Shown here: piece after piece, positions 27,585 to 40,930 of the stretch
Layout: every line of letters begins with the position of its first letter
Numbering within the stretch: the first letter of the stretch is position 1
From: Siphlonurus alternatus
Lineage: Eukaryota > Arthropoda > Insecta > Ephemeroptera > Siphlonuridae
NCBI GenBank assembly: GCA_949825025.1
Contig: OX463788.1
Coordinates: 28,972,340-29,036,339, forward strand
Length of the DNA stretch: 64,000 bases
Reading direction: 5' to 3'
The notes under the pieces: generated by a model
Database searches by the model: none
The model's input: the letters and a program-made list of their open reading frames with translations, nothing else
What the model was told of the DNA's origin: nothing
Made by a program: the position numbers and the translations under genes

Positions 27585-28293
27585 TTAAGTATAATATATA
27601 ATTTTATTTTATCTTAACACATAATTAACACACGATTATAGAATTGCAATCTTAAAATGTATTATTTTCCTGTTAGTTATATAAAAATATTTTTTTAAAA
27701 TATCTCTTTTGCATTAGAAGCAATATTAAATTTATTTAATTTTTATATTTTGAACTTCTGTTGGTTGCATTACGCATACTTCTCATTTACGTCAAGTTAT
27801 TTAGTAAGTATAAGTATACGTGTAAAAACATTCACAAATTAACCATTTACAAATTGCATAATATTAATTTAAAAAAAACACAAATCAAAACTTCAATAAT
27901 AAATAAGAAAATAAAAATATATCATGAAACTAAAAATCTTTAAGACTTAAGTCTGTTATGTTGTAATGACTGTATAATCAAAGTGGAACAAGTCATATAA
28001 TTATATATATATTATATTAAAACAAAAACTTGATCAGACGTGCTTTTTTTTCTTTCTCCTGAAGACAATTCGATCATTCTTCCGGATAGACTTGCAATAT
28101 TGTGTAAAATGATGTTAATATAAACTGTAGTATATTTTATATAAAACTTATAATATATTGATGAATACATATTAAAATTACTTGTATACAGAGGAAGTAA
28201 AGGTTAGCCTATAAGATGCTAAATGTCATATTCAAATTAATCTCGTTTAAGAACATGGAATTCAAACTTTACAGAGATGCAGGGTATGTATGA

Positions 28294-29089
28294 TAAAGTC
28301 ACAGCAACTAAAGGCACGGAGCATAATAATTTTTGGCACGTTCCGGCAGAGCCACTAACGGCATGTGCGCTAATGGCACACAGCATAAACGATTTCGCAA
28401 TCTGGCAACACCGCATGTCCTCGGCCATCTTCGTGTTTAGATTGAGTGCCGTAGTTGCACACAAGTGCGCGGTTATGGCAACCGCTACAAATATTTGACA
28501 CCTTCTGGCACTCAGTATAAAGGCATTTTTCTGTCGCATTTTTCTTAATACAGCAGCTTGGATGCGATGGTTGAATGCGATGTTGCCAAGCTGCTGTATG
28601 AGGAGAAATGCATGCGCGGTCCAAATGCATCAGAGAATTGCATTTATGCTGAGTGCCAGAAGGTGTCAAAAATATTGTATCGACTGCCATAACCACGCAC
28701 TTGTGTGCAACAACGGCACAGGACACAAAAATAGTATTATCTTCAGTGCCGTAGTGTACCCTTTTGTGGCGTGAGTGGCACACGACCAACTTCCCGAACA
28801 TTGCCGATTAATGCGATGTTGCCAAGCTGCTGTATTAAGAAAAATGCGACAGAAAAATGCCTTTATACTGAGTGCCAGAAGGTGTCAAATATTTGTAGCG
28901 GTTGCCATAACCACGCACTTGTGTGCAACCATGGCACTCAATCTAAACACGAAGATGGCCGAGGACATGCGGTGTTGCCAGATTTCGAAATCGTTTATGC
29001 TGTGTGCCATTAGCGCACATGCCGTTAGTGCCTCTGCCAGAACATGCCAAAAATTATTATGCTCCGTGCCGTTAGTTGCTGTGACTTTA
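28294..29089. mobile_element. Three-unit fold-back repeat
   Basis: The outer units, about 28294-28560 (inverted) and 28810-29089, are close reverse complements: ends TAAAGTCACAGCAACTAA and complement, shared ACACAAGTGCGCGG / CCACGCACTTGTGT words. A third, diverged unit lies between them at about 28595-28800 in the same orientation as the right one. The GCCAAGCTGCTGTAT word occurs at the start of both direct units. The mirrored frames (two-cysteine peptides with CHNHALVCN) follow from the repeats and are not evidence of a gene, although the middle unit retains a related frame. Confidence 0.75.
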
Positions 29090-29810
29090 GTGCGAACGGC
29101 GCCCGCCCTGTACGGACATGAGAGTATAAAATTGGAATATGTGGTAAGATTCTTACCAGTGTGTTCCAATTTTAAACTCTCATAAAAAAAACATAAGAGG
29201 TAATTCTTTTAACACGTGCATTTCAATGTCCTCTGAAATGGAACAATCAAATTTTGATCTATTAAAAATGAATACAATTTAATGTTGCACCACAAATCGT
29301 TTTTTACATTGTTTGTTCATACATGCACTAATACAAATAATAGACTCTCTTACCAAAAACATAAGTGATATTAAAGGTATATTTTAGGATTTCAGAAATA
29401 AATTTGAATTTACAAGAAGCTACAATATTTAAATATATTGGTGACAAGATGGACTAGCTTGATTTACGAAGGAAGATCAGGCTTCTCACAAATCACGTTT
29501 AACGACACGTGATATTAACCCGACTAACCGTGGTTATAGTATATATAAGCAGCCTGATTATACTGGGACTCTTTTGTCATTCGCGACCAATTTCACTGGC
29601 AATTCAGGATGATTGCTGCTATATTATATCAATTTAAGAAGGCAGGTTTGTGTTTTAAAATAATGCATTCACAGTCAAAGATTTGATTTATTTTATGAAC
29701 CTATTCCTCTTTTATTGTAATAGTTGGGTGGTAACTGGTAACACACCATTAAAAATTTTCACAAACGTTCTATTCTGAAATGTTTCATAGTTACACACCT
29801 CTGTCACTCC

Positions 29811-30600
29811 CCCCTCCTATGTAAGGAAGATGCAGGGTAATAGGGGAGGCAAGTCTGTCGTAGGGAACTTTATATTAGTTGAGTCTTACACTGGGAAGGG
29901 CTCTGTTTAATTTTTTATGTCTCCTCGCATTTTGAAGGAAATTTCATAAATATATTAATAAATTTAATTATAGTATATTTTGATTTTCTATATAAGTGTA
30001 TTATTGTATTATTCATTTAACATTATTAATGGTATTATATAAATTGTTTCCGTATAGCGTACACTCAACAAAATCTGTACAATTGTAGGTGTCTACCCTA
30101 CGAGAATTTGATTTGAAATGAAAATAAACAACAAAGTCAGTGCAGCAACCGTCGTTTCCATAGCAACATATCAATAAGTTGCGCAATCGCACGTTTTGAT
30201 TACTGCGCAAGTACCACAGCATAAGATTGCGCACTTGTTGATATACGTTGCTATGGAAACTACGGTTGCTGCACTGACTTTGTTGTTTATTTTCATTTCA
30301 AATCAAATTCTTGTAGGGTAAACACCTACAATTGTACAGATTCTGTTGAGTGTACGCTATAACTGAAATAATTCATATAATGCCATTAATAATGTTAAAT
30401 GAATGATACAATAATACACTTAGAAAATAAAAATATACTATAATGAATTAATTTTATTAATACATTTATGAAATTTCCTTCAAAATGCGAGGAGACATAA
30501 AAAATTAAACAGAGCCCTTCCCACTGTAAGACTCAACTATCAAGTTCCCCACGATAAACTTGCCTCCACTATTATCCTGCATCTTCCTTAGATGGGAGGG
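29811..30600. repeat. Palindrome P1 (arms X and X') with central hairpin
   Basis: Arm X (about 29811-30052) reappears in reverse as X' (about 30362-30600), sharing GTAAGGAAGATGCAGG, AGTTGAGTCTTACACT and CATTATTAATGG. Between them lies a second hairpin (30053-30361). X' is also the left arm of the next palindrome, so the two structures interlock. Mostly AT-rich and non-coding. Confidence 0.8.
30053..30361. mobile_element. Hairpin MITE with X-box-like motifs in both arms
   Basis: Ends TATAGCGTACACTCAACA and complement, consistent with insertion at TA. Each arm holds an RFX-type X-box-like word, GTTTCCATAGCAAC at 30154-30167 and GTTGCTATGGAAAC at 30247-30260. The core carries TTGCGCAATC words. 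It sits exactly between arms X and X'; the homologous junction in X'' (about 31100) lacks it, so it looks inserted. Confidence 0.75.
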
Positions 30601-31101
30601 AAGGGGGCATCTTGCACCCTAATATTAGGAACTGTCCTAGTGGCTAGGGGTCTCACACGTGACATGGAGAACTTGATGCAGCAACTTTGGTATCTAGCAC
30701 CCCTCTATAATCGAATGTGTAATTAATGTTTCTTCTAATTGTTAGATCACAGAGGGGTGCTAGATACCAAAGTTGCTGCATCAAGTTCTCCATGTCACGT
30801 GTGAGACCCCTAGCTACTAGGACAGTCCCTAATATTAGGGTGCAAGAATTGCAAGATGCCCCCTTCCCTCCTATGTAAGGAAGATGCAGGGTAATAGGGG
30901 AGGCAAGTTTGTCATGGGGAACTTTATAGTTGAGTCTTACACTTGGAAGGGCTATGTTTAATTTTTTATGTCTCTTTGCATTTTGAAGGAAATTTCATAA
31001 ATATATTTATAAATTTAATTATAGTATATTTTGATTTTCTAAATGTATTATTGTATTATTCATTTAACATTATTAATGGTATTATATAAATTGTTTCCGC
31101 A
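30367..31101. repeat. Palindrome P2 (arms X' and X'') around hairpin Y
   Basis: X' (30367-30612) and X'' (about 30846-31101) are inverted copies flanking hairpin Y (30613-30845). Y has ends CACCCTAATATTAGG and complement, and arms with GTCTCACACGTGACATGG and GCAGCAACTTTGGTATC. X'' has the same orientation as X, giving the order X, hairpin, X', Y, X''. Confidence 0.8.
30613..30845. mobile_element. Hairpin Y at the centre of palindrome P2
   Basis: Arms of ~100 bp are almost perfectly complementary and enclose a short AT-rich loop (about 30705-30750). The arms include a CACGTG E-box inside ACACGTGACATGG. Either the loop end of one long fold-back element or a separate insertion. Confidence 0.7.
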
Positions 31102-31269
31102 TAACCCCGGCCTCTGTGTTTATTAAACTGACCTCTATACTCAATTAAATATGTATGGAAGAAAACAAAAATTTAACGACAATGCTATAAAGTATTAGAA
31201 TGACAAACTGATACCATCAATAAAATAAAATTATCTCGCTTCACAATGTTCAGGTCAAAATAATAAAAA

Positions 31270-31600
31270 AAAATCGTGTATTGATATGAGAGGACTCGGG
31301 GTGCCAGCGGACAGATTCTGCGAAGCTCGATGGCTGCTGCGGTCTTTTCGATCGCGGTGAGGACTGTGGCTCACGATCGCTGCTACAGCCACATATAACA
31401 TGCCTATGACTGCAACAGCATCGAATGGAAATGTGGAGCGTGGCCGATTGCTTACTAAAGTCAGTCGGCGGCATGATGGCAGAGGGAAGAAAGCAAGATG
31501 AAGACGTCAATAACTTGAGCCAGGTCACGACCGAACCCTGCGTCATCTTCCTGACGGTGCTGCACGAGGACCAGCCTTGAGCACGTTGCTGCAAGCTAGG
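31270..31600. other. GC-rich island 12
   Basis: The 128-codon minus frame here is Ser/Cys-rich (SSSCFLPSAIMPP, CCCSHRHVICGCSS). I see no known domain. It is the longest frame over any GC island and the one most worth testing as an exon. Confidence 0.4.
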
Positions 31601-32039
31601 ACACTCGTGAATAACTACAATAAATATATCGTACACTTCGGGACAGCATGAAATTTATCTCTATATACTTTATTTGAGATCAGTTCCATAAGTCCATATA
31701 GGGATTTATTTAGGGATGGAACATTTTGGAGATGGCTTAATTGACTTTTTTTTTTTTTTTTTTTTTACCACCTTTAAAATTAGAAATATGTACTTCTTGG
31801 AGCTTGGAGCTACAGCACCAGCAAATTAGGTGAAATTTAAGTTCATGCAGTTCCAAACATAGAAATTTTCCAGTTACAACTGCTCTTATTATACTGTCCA
31901 TGTCCAGCCAGCCTCGTGTACCTCATCCTCCCGGAATGCCCCAGAAGTAATATAGTATAAAATATTATAGAGAGCAATTTAAAATTGAAAGCTATATACA
32001 GTGTAGATCTGCCCTTTGCAAACATGCTTCTACCGTTGC

Positions 32040-33655
32040 AGTTATCACATGTATGCCTTTTTTAGTGCAACGCACAGTAAGCTCACGAATGCGTATTAAA
32101 TTAATTTTTTATTTAGTAATACCCTTCTAAGCAGGTTATTGATAGAGGTCTTTAAATCGAAAAATGAAGAGACTCATGTAAAAGTGTGCACAATTAATTG
32201 TGTTACTGTTAACTTCCAGTTCTGCCGCATTTCCTATTGATAAAATGCAAAGTATAGTAAAAATCCTCAATGTATAGCAAAAAATATACGTATTATCAAA
32301 AAAGGATTACAGTTATTTATCACTGCAAAAGTAAAAATTTTGTTTACTGGTCAAATGAAGTAGAAAGTTCAATAAGCTGTCAACTTCTCGCATGGCACCA
32401 ACTGTTTCACAAGCTTTGTGGGACTTTATTTTTTTAAGTACATCACTGCATGCTAATAATGACAATTGAAAATTTTGATATAATTTAGAAATTGTAATTT
32501 TGTCATAAATAACTTAATTAGTATGTATGCAATATAAAATCTTGCTGCAGGTTTTGAATATAAAAAATATGCATTTCTTTAAGTTTCTTTATAGTTCCAT
32601 CATTTGACGATATGTGAGAGATTTGTTGAAACAGTATATAATGATTCTCACTATATACATTTCTAAATCAAAACAATCTCAATGAGAGGACATAATCTGT
32701 AAGTTTATCTTGTCATCAGCTTGATGGTTAAAATATTTATGACTCAGCATAGCTGTAGACATTTCAACATTTCATGGAGCTGAGCTTTCAAGAGCAACTA
32801 TCAACCAAAACCTTCATTTCCATTTATTTGATAACCTGAAATTAAAACCATTTAAATACGAGACATTTTTCTTCATATTTTTAAATTTAAGTGTTATAAA
32901 AAATTAAATAAATAATAAAAAAAAAAAGGTTTTATGATCCCTCATTCCAATCTTCATTCTAAACGAAATTTAAAGCCAGTTTTATTAAAATTATATAATT
33001 TAAGATAAAAATATATTAATTTCATAAATATATAAATGTGAATAAGTTTTAATATTGGGGCTATAAAGCTAAAATGCTACAATCATTATATAGCCAAAAG
33101 CGAGAAATGCTTTAGGTCTGCATTTTTTGAACTAGTGTTCTTATCTCAACAGATTCGTTTTTATAAGTGTTTGAGTATTTAAAATAAAATAAAAGTATGT
33201 AAATGACATCATGAAATATATAATTAATATACTTATATAAATTCGAAATTTATATAACTTAATTTTTATTGTATTAAATTTCTAAAATTTGTTTTCAAAT
33301 ATTATTATATGTATGCTTTTGATCGTATTAATCATGGTTACATGCATTTCATGATGCAGTTGGGATGTATCTTACAAACGTTACAAGAATGGGATCGCAA
33401 AATTTCTTCAAGTTCAAAGTAGTGATTTTTTTTTTTTTTTTTAGCTTCATATATATATATATATAATAAACAATGTAGACATCAAAGTAAATAAAACGTG
33501 TAACATGCAGCACGTACACTTAAAAAAATTTTAGTTAAAATAGCAGACCAAAGCAAAGATTATACAGAGCGTTTGCAATTAAGAAGTGCCACTAAATACA
33601 TTTTTTGCGAAAACAAAAATGTTGCTCTATAATTGTTATAATAATTTAATTATAA
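32040..33655. other. AT-rich stretch without recognised features
   Basis: No long frame, inverted repeat or island seen, apart from a T-run at 33427-33442 followed by TATATA. Confidence 0.5.
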
Positions 33656-33661
33656 TAGGGT

Positions 33662-33795
33662 GGTATTCACGAAGAGTTAAGGAGCGTTTTAGGGAGAGAT
33701 ATTTTAAGAAGCGTTTTTCTTACCTGTTACCTGGTATAAAAAACGCTTCTTAAAATATCTCTCCCTAAAACGCTCCTTAACTCTTCGTGAATACC
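33662..33795. mobile_element. Short hairpin MITE related to family D
   Basis: A 134-bp near-perfect hairpin with ends GGTATTCACGAAGAGTTAAGG and its complement and a ~30-bp loop. The ATTCACGAAG word at the ends is shared with the 8.9- and 54.9-kb elements, but the inner arms differ (GCGTTTTAGGGAGAGATATT). Confidence 0.8.
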
Positions 33796-34120
33796 AATCA
33801 ATAATTTTTACTGCATGCTTTATTTTGAAATTAATTTTTGTTCATATTTACCTAACACGTAAGCACTATACTTCAGTGCTTATAATTTTCAATGCCTTTT
33901 TTTTTTTTTTTTACATGAAATTCTATTCTACTGTTCCAAGCGCAATTAATGAAAGTCATTAAATATGTTCTCTGCTATAAAGACATTAAGGTAAAAAAAA
34001 AAAAAAAAAAAAAATACACAAAATATACGAATACTGTTTCAAATACAGCAAAAATAAATTAATTTAAAATGATAGTTAAAAAGTATGAAATATATTTGAT
34101 GATGTCATTCATATACTTTT

Positions 34121-34164
<44 letters not shown>

Positions 34165-34269
34165 TACACAGATACTTATAAAAAGAATTTGGTGGGAAGA
34201 CTAGTTAGAAAATGCAGACTTAAAGCAATTCTCGCTTTTGGCTAATACGGAATGCTTGCAATTTAGGAC

Positions 34270-34490
34270 TGAATAGTCCGCATTCCCGTGTTGGTTAGTT
34301 GGCATTCCTGGCGGCGCCGAGCACCAAGCCTGGCCGTGAGTGGGCACCCCACTACCGCCCTGTTGTGTACCTCTCTCTCAGTTCAAACACGGCCTTCTAG
34401 GCTGTTGATACACATGAATCCGCCCTACTGAGAATGCTTGCTCACCACCTATAAAACCATGGTCCTGCCTGTCTCCTATTGGCAACCTAT
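34270..34490. other. GC-rich island 13
   Basis: CpG-containing, with CCTGGCGGCGCCGAGCACC. No gene recognised. Confidence 0.5.
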
Positions 34491-35329
34491 TTACTTCTGT
34501 AGTTGATGTTATTGTGTTGTATCAATTTTGATCACCTGTAATTTAAATTCTATATATAATGCTAGCAAAACAAAATAAATTAAAGAAAATCGTAGGTAAA
34601 CTTTTGAGCATGAAAGTGATCAGGTGTATAGCAAACAGTATAAACATACTATTACATACAAAAATTTAAATGTTATATACATACATTGAAACACTGTGTC
34701 AATTAATACATATAAGTAGTGTCTATTATTTACACTAGAGTAATCTAACAAATAATGAATAGTATATAATAATATATAATGTAAAATTCATACATGGAAT
34801 ATATTTTGTGTATTTAATGTATCCGTTGTAGTCTCCACAGCTCCACACTGTCGCCTTGCGGATATGCAACCACTTCAACACGATTTAAAATTTTAATAAT
34901 GCAACGTGTTCCCTTAATTTAAATGCAACTTTTGGTTTACCCATCTTATCAAGGCATATATTATCTAACTGTAACAAGTCTATAGTCTATATGGTCGTAG
35001 AACTGTTCATACCTACAAGGCGTGGAGATCAACAAGGCTGCAAAATTGACATACTTATACGAATCTGATGATTGTTTCTCAAATAAGTGGGAAATTGGAG
35101 ACACCAAGCATTATATCCCACTCTCTTTTTGAGTTAAGTACATATAAAGATTTAAAGTTTTCAGTTAAGTCACCTAAGTTTTTTGAAAAATTAACCTATA
35201 GAGAGAAACTGCAAGAAAACAAACAATGAATGAAAGATAGTTGACTACAACAACGTCCTGTTATTATTTGTTTTCTGAAATGGTTTCATAAAGGTCATCG
35301 ATCGTCTGATAATCTATGGATAATATAAT

Positions 35330-35520
35330 AGTGGCAAGCGAGATTCGTGCGCGATAACGGGATGGCCACGGGCTGCAGTTGCGTCGAGAGGAGGAGAGCT
35401 AACGTTCGGGCGAGCAGACCGGGCTTGGGGCGGCCACAGCGACTGGCCCGATCAAGCCAGCAAGCTCTCCTCGCCTACTCTATACTTTGGGACCAGCCAA
35501 CAACAGGGAGGTCCAAAAAT
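35330..35520. other. GC-rich island 14
   Basis: CpG-rich, with GCGCGATAACGGGATGGCC and CGGGCTTGGGGCGGCCAC. No gene recognised. Confidence 0.5.
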
Positions 35521-35948
35521 TAGGAAAAATAGCCGTGTAGTCTTGGCAAATTGTTATGTCAGCCTTCGCTAATACTCGAACCAACATATTTTGATATTAC
35601 TTCGCTACAAACTATATATATTTTTATAAGACCCCCTACTAAGTTTACAAATTATATTTGTAGTCATTATTAAAGGTTAAAAGTTTTAATACAAAAATAT
35701 TAAAAAATATTTAATATAGTTTTTACTAATTTTTAATATTATTATTATTATTATTTTTTGTGTGAACTGATACTGATATTATACAATTAACTAAATACTA
35801 TGAGAGTTTGAAATGTTGAAACTATTCCAAGTTGCAAACATATGAGCAAGTAATTCCGGAATATAAATGTACTTTAATTATGTGTTGTCATGTTAAATTA
35901 TTTATATATCATATTGATTGCGGTGCTACAGAGAAAGTGCAAAAATAG

Positions 35949-35971
35949 TGGGGGAAGGGGAGGGGGGGGGG
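35949..35971 (+). repeat. G-rich tract
   Basis: Runs of five, four and ten Gs separated by AA and A; four-run G-quadruplex potential. Confidence 0.75.
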
Positions 35972-35979
35972 TCTGACAC

Positions 35980-37365
35980 GGTCACTGCTATTAAACCCTC
36001 AGAAATTGACATGACCGGACCTGCAATGTTGTTACATGATATTTAATCACCGTTTGTAATAGTATTATAATTGTTAAATTATTGTCATTTTCAGAAATAA
36101 TCATGGTATATAATAATATACTTTTTATATATATTTAATGTTGTAAAATATAACGATTAGATATTATTTTGTTCTTTTAGCAAGAACACATAATCTTAAA
36201 AATAATGTTAAGATCGATCCAGATTATATATAAGAAACAAGTTCAATGAGCTCATTCTTGATATAATTTTTATCAAAAAGAAGGTCTATATTAAGGATCG
36301 AGTTATAGACATGGTTGTAATATGCCAGCGAGCAAGAGTCCACCCACGACTCTTATAGGCCGGGAGCAAAAATAATCATAGCTTGTCTTTAGAGTTGAGC
36401 TAAACCCTCGTTTGATATAATTGCTACTTACTTTCAACTTTCGCCGTAAATTCACCTAGACAGGTCAACTATCTTTAAGGTCCCGACACTTATTATTTAT
36501 TAAAAAAATATATATATGAAAGGTTATACTTGTCGACTTGTTTCATGATAGTCTTTGAGAAATAATATTATATACTGATGATTTTGATCGTGTTATTTCT
36601 ATATATTATGTATGTATATTTTTTTTCATCTATCTTAATATTACATTAAAAAATAAATTTTTATGTAAAAATATATGTTACTATAATAGTATGTTTAAGG
36701 CCACCCCTGAAGATACATGATTTTCATAAATCGTGATCTATGGGTCTATAAAAGTTATTTGATACTAACATTAAATACCTTGAATACAGACACTAAATAA
36801 AAGATAATATAATAAAAACTCAATTTCAGTGTTTTAACAGCTATTATATGAATTTAAAATATTTTAGGAATCTTGTCAAAAAAGTAAAGAAGTAACAATA
36901 TTTAAAATTCGATTTTATGTAAACTAATGTATATTAAAGTAATTCATTCTTCTCACAGAAAACAATTAATCAATTAATTGATTTTAAACATTAAATTTTT
37001 TTACTTGTTTATTTGTATAACAAAATACGCATATAGGAAGATGATTATATAAAAATATATTACGTAAATGGTGAATTGTTACAAAGAAAGGCCAAGAAAG
37101 AAAGTTTAATGTATACACATGCAGTAAATGCCAAAATAATTTGGAGAAAATTTTAAATCATGAATTATGATGCAAGATGAGATTATATTTTACTGAATTC
37201 TAAATACTAGAATCTTTTTGAGGAATGTAGAAGCGAAAGGAAAAACATATAAAACAATCACAACTTTTGATTTATTATAACACAATTACTGATTTGTCGT
37301 AAACGGTGAAGACTGCATGCATGGCATTTTTTTTTTCTGTAAAATAAAATTTAATATTTTTAAAA
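35980..37365. other. AT-rich stretch without recognised features
   Basis: Includes a short imperfect stem near 36712-36745 (ATGATTTTCATAAATCGTGAT). No gene recognised. Confidence 0.45.
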
Positions 37366-37366
37366 C

Positions 37367-37543
<177 letters not shown>

Positions 37544-37979
37544 CACATTAATTATCAGTTGATATACATTGTGACTATACATACTAAACATTTAATAAAA
37601 TTATTACACAACATTTATTTGCATCAATAGCTATACTATATTAATATTATACTGTATATTTATATTTTGAGCTAACTCGTATATCTATAATTAAGATGTA
37701 TAATAATAATAAATAATAATGTACTCTTGTATTCACATTAATTTATCAAAACTAGTAAAATCTACTGTTTTTCAATTACAAAATGTTACTAAACATTAAT
37801 TTTTTTATTACATTTAAATATACTATATAAAAATGTTTATATAATAATAATGATCTAGAGAGGAAATGTAGCAACTGACAACAATGGAATTGCGACATTG
37901 AGAGAATAATCTTCTCTATTTTATCATCGTCAAACAATATGTAACATCACAAGTACCTGCGTCGTATTTTTACATTAAA

Positions 37980-38310
37980 GTTAAGAGGAAAGCGGGAGGG
38001 GGAGGGAGGGGGGGAGGGAGAATTGTGTTTTATAACTTGAGATGGTTTCATACGTGGCAGTAAGCAAGCGGGTGTCGCAGAGCCGGTGCAAGGTGATGTG
38101 CCGCGGTGCGTGCAGTCCGCAGCAGCACCCAGGCAGCAGGGACGCGCGGGTGCGCTCTGTGCCATTGTCGGGGAGCATCCCCCGTGACGCCCCCCTCGAG
38201 AAGGGGCTGGCTGCCAAGGAACCACTTGTCAGCATCCTCGCGAGCCCCTACCTTCCTCCCACCCGCCTGACTGCTCGCTTCCTCTTCTCAGCTCGACCCT
38301 CGTCCATATA
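37980..38310. other. GC-rich island 15
   Basis: Starts with a GGGAGGGGGAGGGAGG run. CGCCCCCCTCGAG and GCAGCAGGGACGCGCGG follow. Overlapping frames on both strands (84-124 codons) are compositional. Confidence 0.55.
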
Positions 38311-38924
38311 CTCAAATATATGTCGCACATGTTACCTGTTGTTTTCTTGCCACAATTTGTTATTTTTTATATACTTTGGAAACTCATATCCGCGCGTCCA
38401 TGTCGCTATTTACTAATTTTCTTGCTAGAAAAAAAATATGATCATATATAACATAATATGATGGTAAATATTAGTTATATTATAGTAATATAATATAATA
38501 CATTTAACTCTATTTTAAGGCTTAATCAGATTAATATATATTCTATCTCGAAAGACTAACAGGCTGCTCTTTGCTGATTTGTATAATTATATTGTATGCA
38601 GTGTATCTTTTTAAATTTTTATCCAAAGTCACTCTCTCTGATGCTCCAAACTCTTTAATATAAAGTGACTAAAATTTTACATCTGAAACAAACAATGTTT
38701 ATTTTATTTGTAATCGCAAATATTATACAAGGACTCACTTAAATGTTAATGAACACATTGCCAGCTCAAAAACGCTGGCGTTTTAATATATTATACTAAA
38801 TTTGAAAACAGAAATAAAAACACGATTTAACTCTTAATATTAAATTGTTAACTAATTTTTTGTTATTTTTATATTGTTAGTTGTTTTTTTCTCAAAGTTT
38901 GCAGACAACAAAGCTTTCGGCGTA

Positions 38925-39285
38925 GCTAGGGGGTGTACCAATACCTAAGCTGTAGTGGGCCAAGTTTGAATGGCGGGCCGGGAAGGTAGTCAGCAGGAAG
39001 GAAGGAAGGCGGAAGGAGGCGGCGGTTTAGTCGGTAATAAGGAGCTTCATCATTTCCGCCGAGCAACGCCCGCTCGCTCGCTTGCACCCCACCTGGGAGA
39101 CTGACGCTTGGTAGTGGCAAGTGCTCGCAACATCGGGTCAATTCGGGTTTATTGGTACCTGGGCTGAACGGGGTGTATGCCCAAGCGCCATCCGTCGCGT
39201 GGCTCAATAGCGATGTCTCCTCTTTCACCTCTTTGTACTGTACAGCATGTTGCCTGCGCCTGCTATCTGCTATCGTATTCATATC
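38925..39285. other. GC-rich island 16
   Basis: GGAAGGAAGGAAGGCGG run and a CGCCCGCTCGCTCGCTTG block. A 118-codon minus frame has no recognisable domain. Confidence 0.55.
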
Positions 39286-40599
39286 ATAATATCATAAGCA
39301 TTAGCAAACTGGAGAGAACAAATTTAATTATTATGTATGAAAATGTTTATTTTTAACGCTGCAATATTTACCACTACTTGACAAAAATAAATAACACCGA
39401 ACGCTTTAATTTTATACTCTACATACATTTTATACTATTATACGCCATGGTACTGAGAGGAGAAATAATTAAATGCTTCCTTGATCCGTCCTTTTCTTTT
39501 TTTTTTAAATACTTGAAATATTATATTATGTATTGTGTTATTATATTTGCTATACCTAAAATATAAGATTATCTATAATGTTGTTGATGTTTGCAAGGTA
39601 AATTATACATATTATCTCCTTATATAGCCATGCCACTATACTTGTTCCGAATATAACAAACAAATTTTCAGATTATAGGTGCATTAGCAGATTTTTGGAA
39701 AACTCGTCTTCTCAGACAAAAGAAAAGTAAAAAAAAATGTTAATTACTAACTAAATATTCATCATTTTATATAAATACATTATATCTTTCTGATCATGAT
39801 ATTTTCTAATCACACACTATACGTATTCTGTCAATGTGAAACTGACACTAGATGGTATTTAAAGTACACTGAAACTATCTTAAAATGTTCATTTTAAAAC
39901 ATTTAAGTCTACTCGAACCTCCAATGTAAACAAGTATGAAGTATGATAATTATATGAATAGTATAACAACGTTGGATGGGAGTCAAGGAAGACACTTAAA
40001 TAGTTTAGCTCGAGTGTTTATAATATAATCATATATATATATATATAATGATACAACCACACATATGGCATTTTGAATAATATAATGTTATAGACATAAT
40101 AGCTTATTTTACAGTTCTCTTTTGTCTGCAACCAGTCTGCATACCATGCATTGATGTTAGTAAAATTACAGTAAATACGTGGCTTCATAAGACAAAATTT
40201 TACAATTGCAATGCTTTATAAATTAAACGGGATAAAAATTTACTGGCAATAACGTAAAGTTACAATGTCCATAATGTTTTAACAATTATGAAATTTCACA
40301 AATTGATTCTGTAACAGGTATAATAAGGAGTTACAAAATAAATTTTAAAAGTTGTGTAATGACTAAATTTTAATTTGAAAGCACTTCATCAAGCACTAAT
40401 ATAATTAAAAATTTAAAATTTACATAAGTAATTTAATTTTAAAGATACTTCTATATCCTGTTGTATTCAACAAATTTAAATTAACAGAACTATGAGATCA
40501 TCTTGTTTTAGAGTGTTTTTTTTTTTCTTCACAGAAAAAGAAAATTACAGTCTATAGTATCTCCAATTTGGTGAGAAGACTACAAGTTTTTCTCTGTTT

Positions 40600-40930
40600 C
40601 CTGGTGAATGATGCATGGGAACTTATAGAGTTGTGACTTATGGCTCCGAGTGTGCTCGCTAGGTGGTTGCGTGTGGCGTCCTGGCAGGTATAGGCATGCA
40701 GGCAGGCAGTCAGACCCGGGAGGGAGTAATCCCGCATGGGACGCAGATCGAAGGAACGAACCGCGTACGTAGACGTACGTCTTAGTGCCAGGCTGAGTGT
40801 CAGGTGGCAATCTCAGCCAGTATTACAGCTGGAGAAGATGCTATGGGTTCACCCAGGGTCACAGGTTAAATGCTTTCAGGAGCGTGAGAAGCTGCAAGTG
40901 TTTTGCAGCAGGACGTCCATATCATTCCAT
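40600..40930. other. GC-rich island 17
   Basis: GGCATGCAGGCAGGCAGTC and ACGTAGACGTACGTC. No gene recognised. Confidence 0.55.

Noticed and set aside
31250..31636. 128-codon minus frame in a GC island
   Set aside because: The longest island frame, but no domain, no splice context and an AT-rich, low-information end. Noted as an island only.
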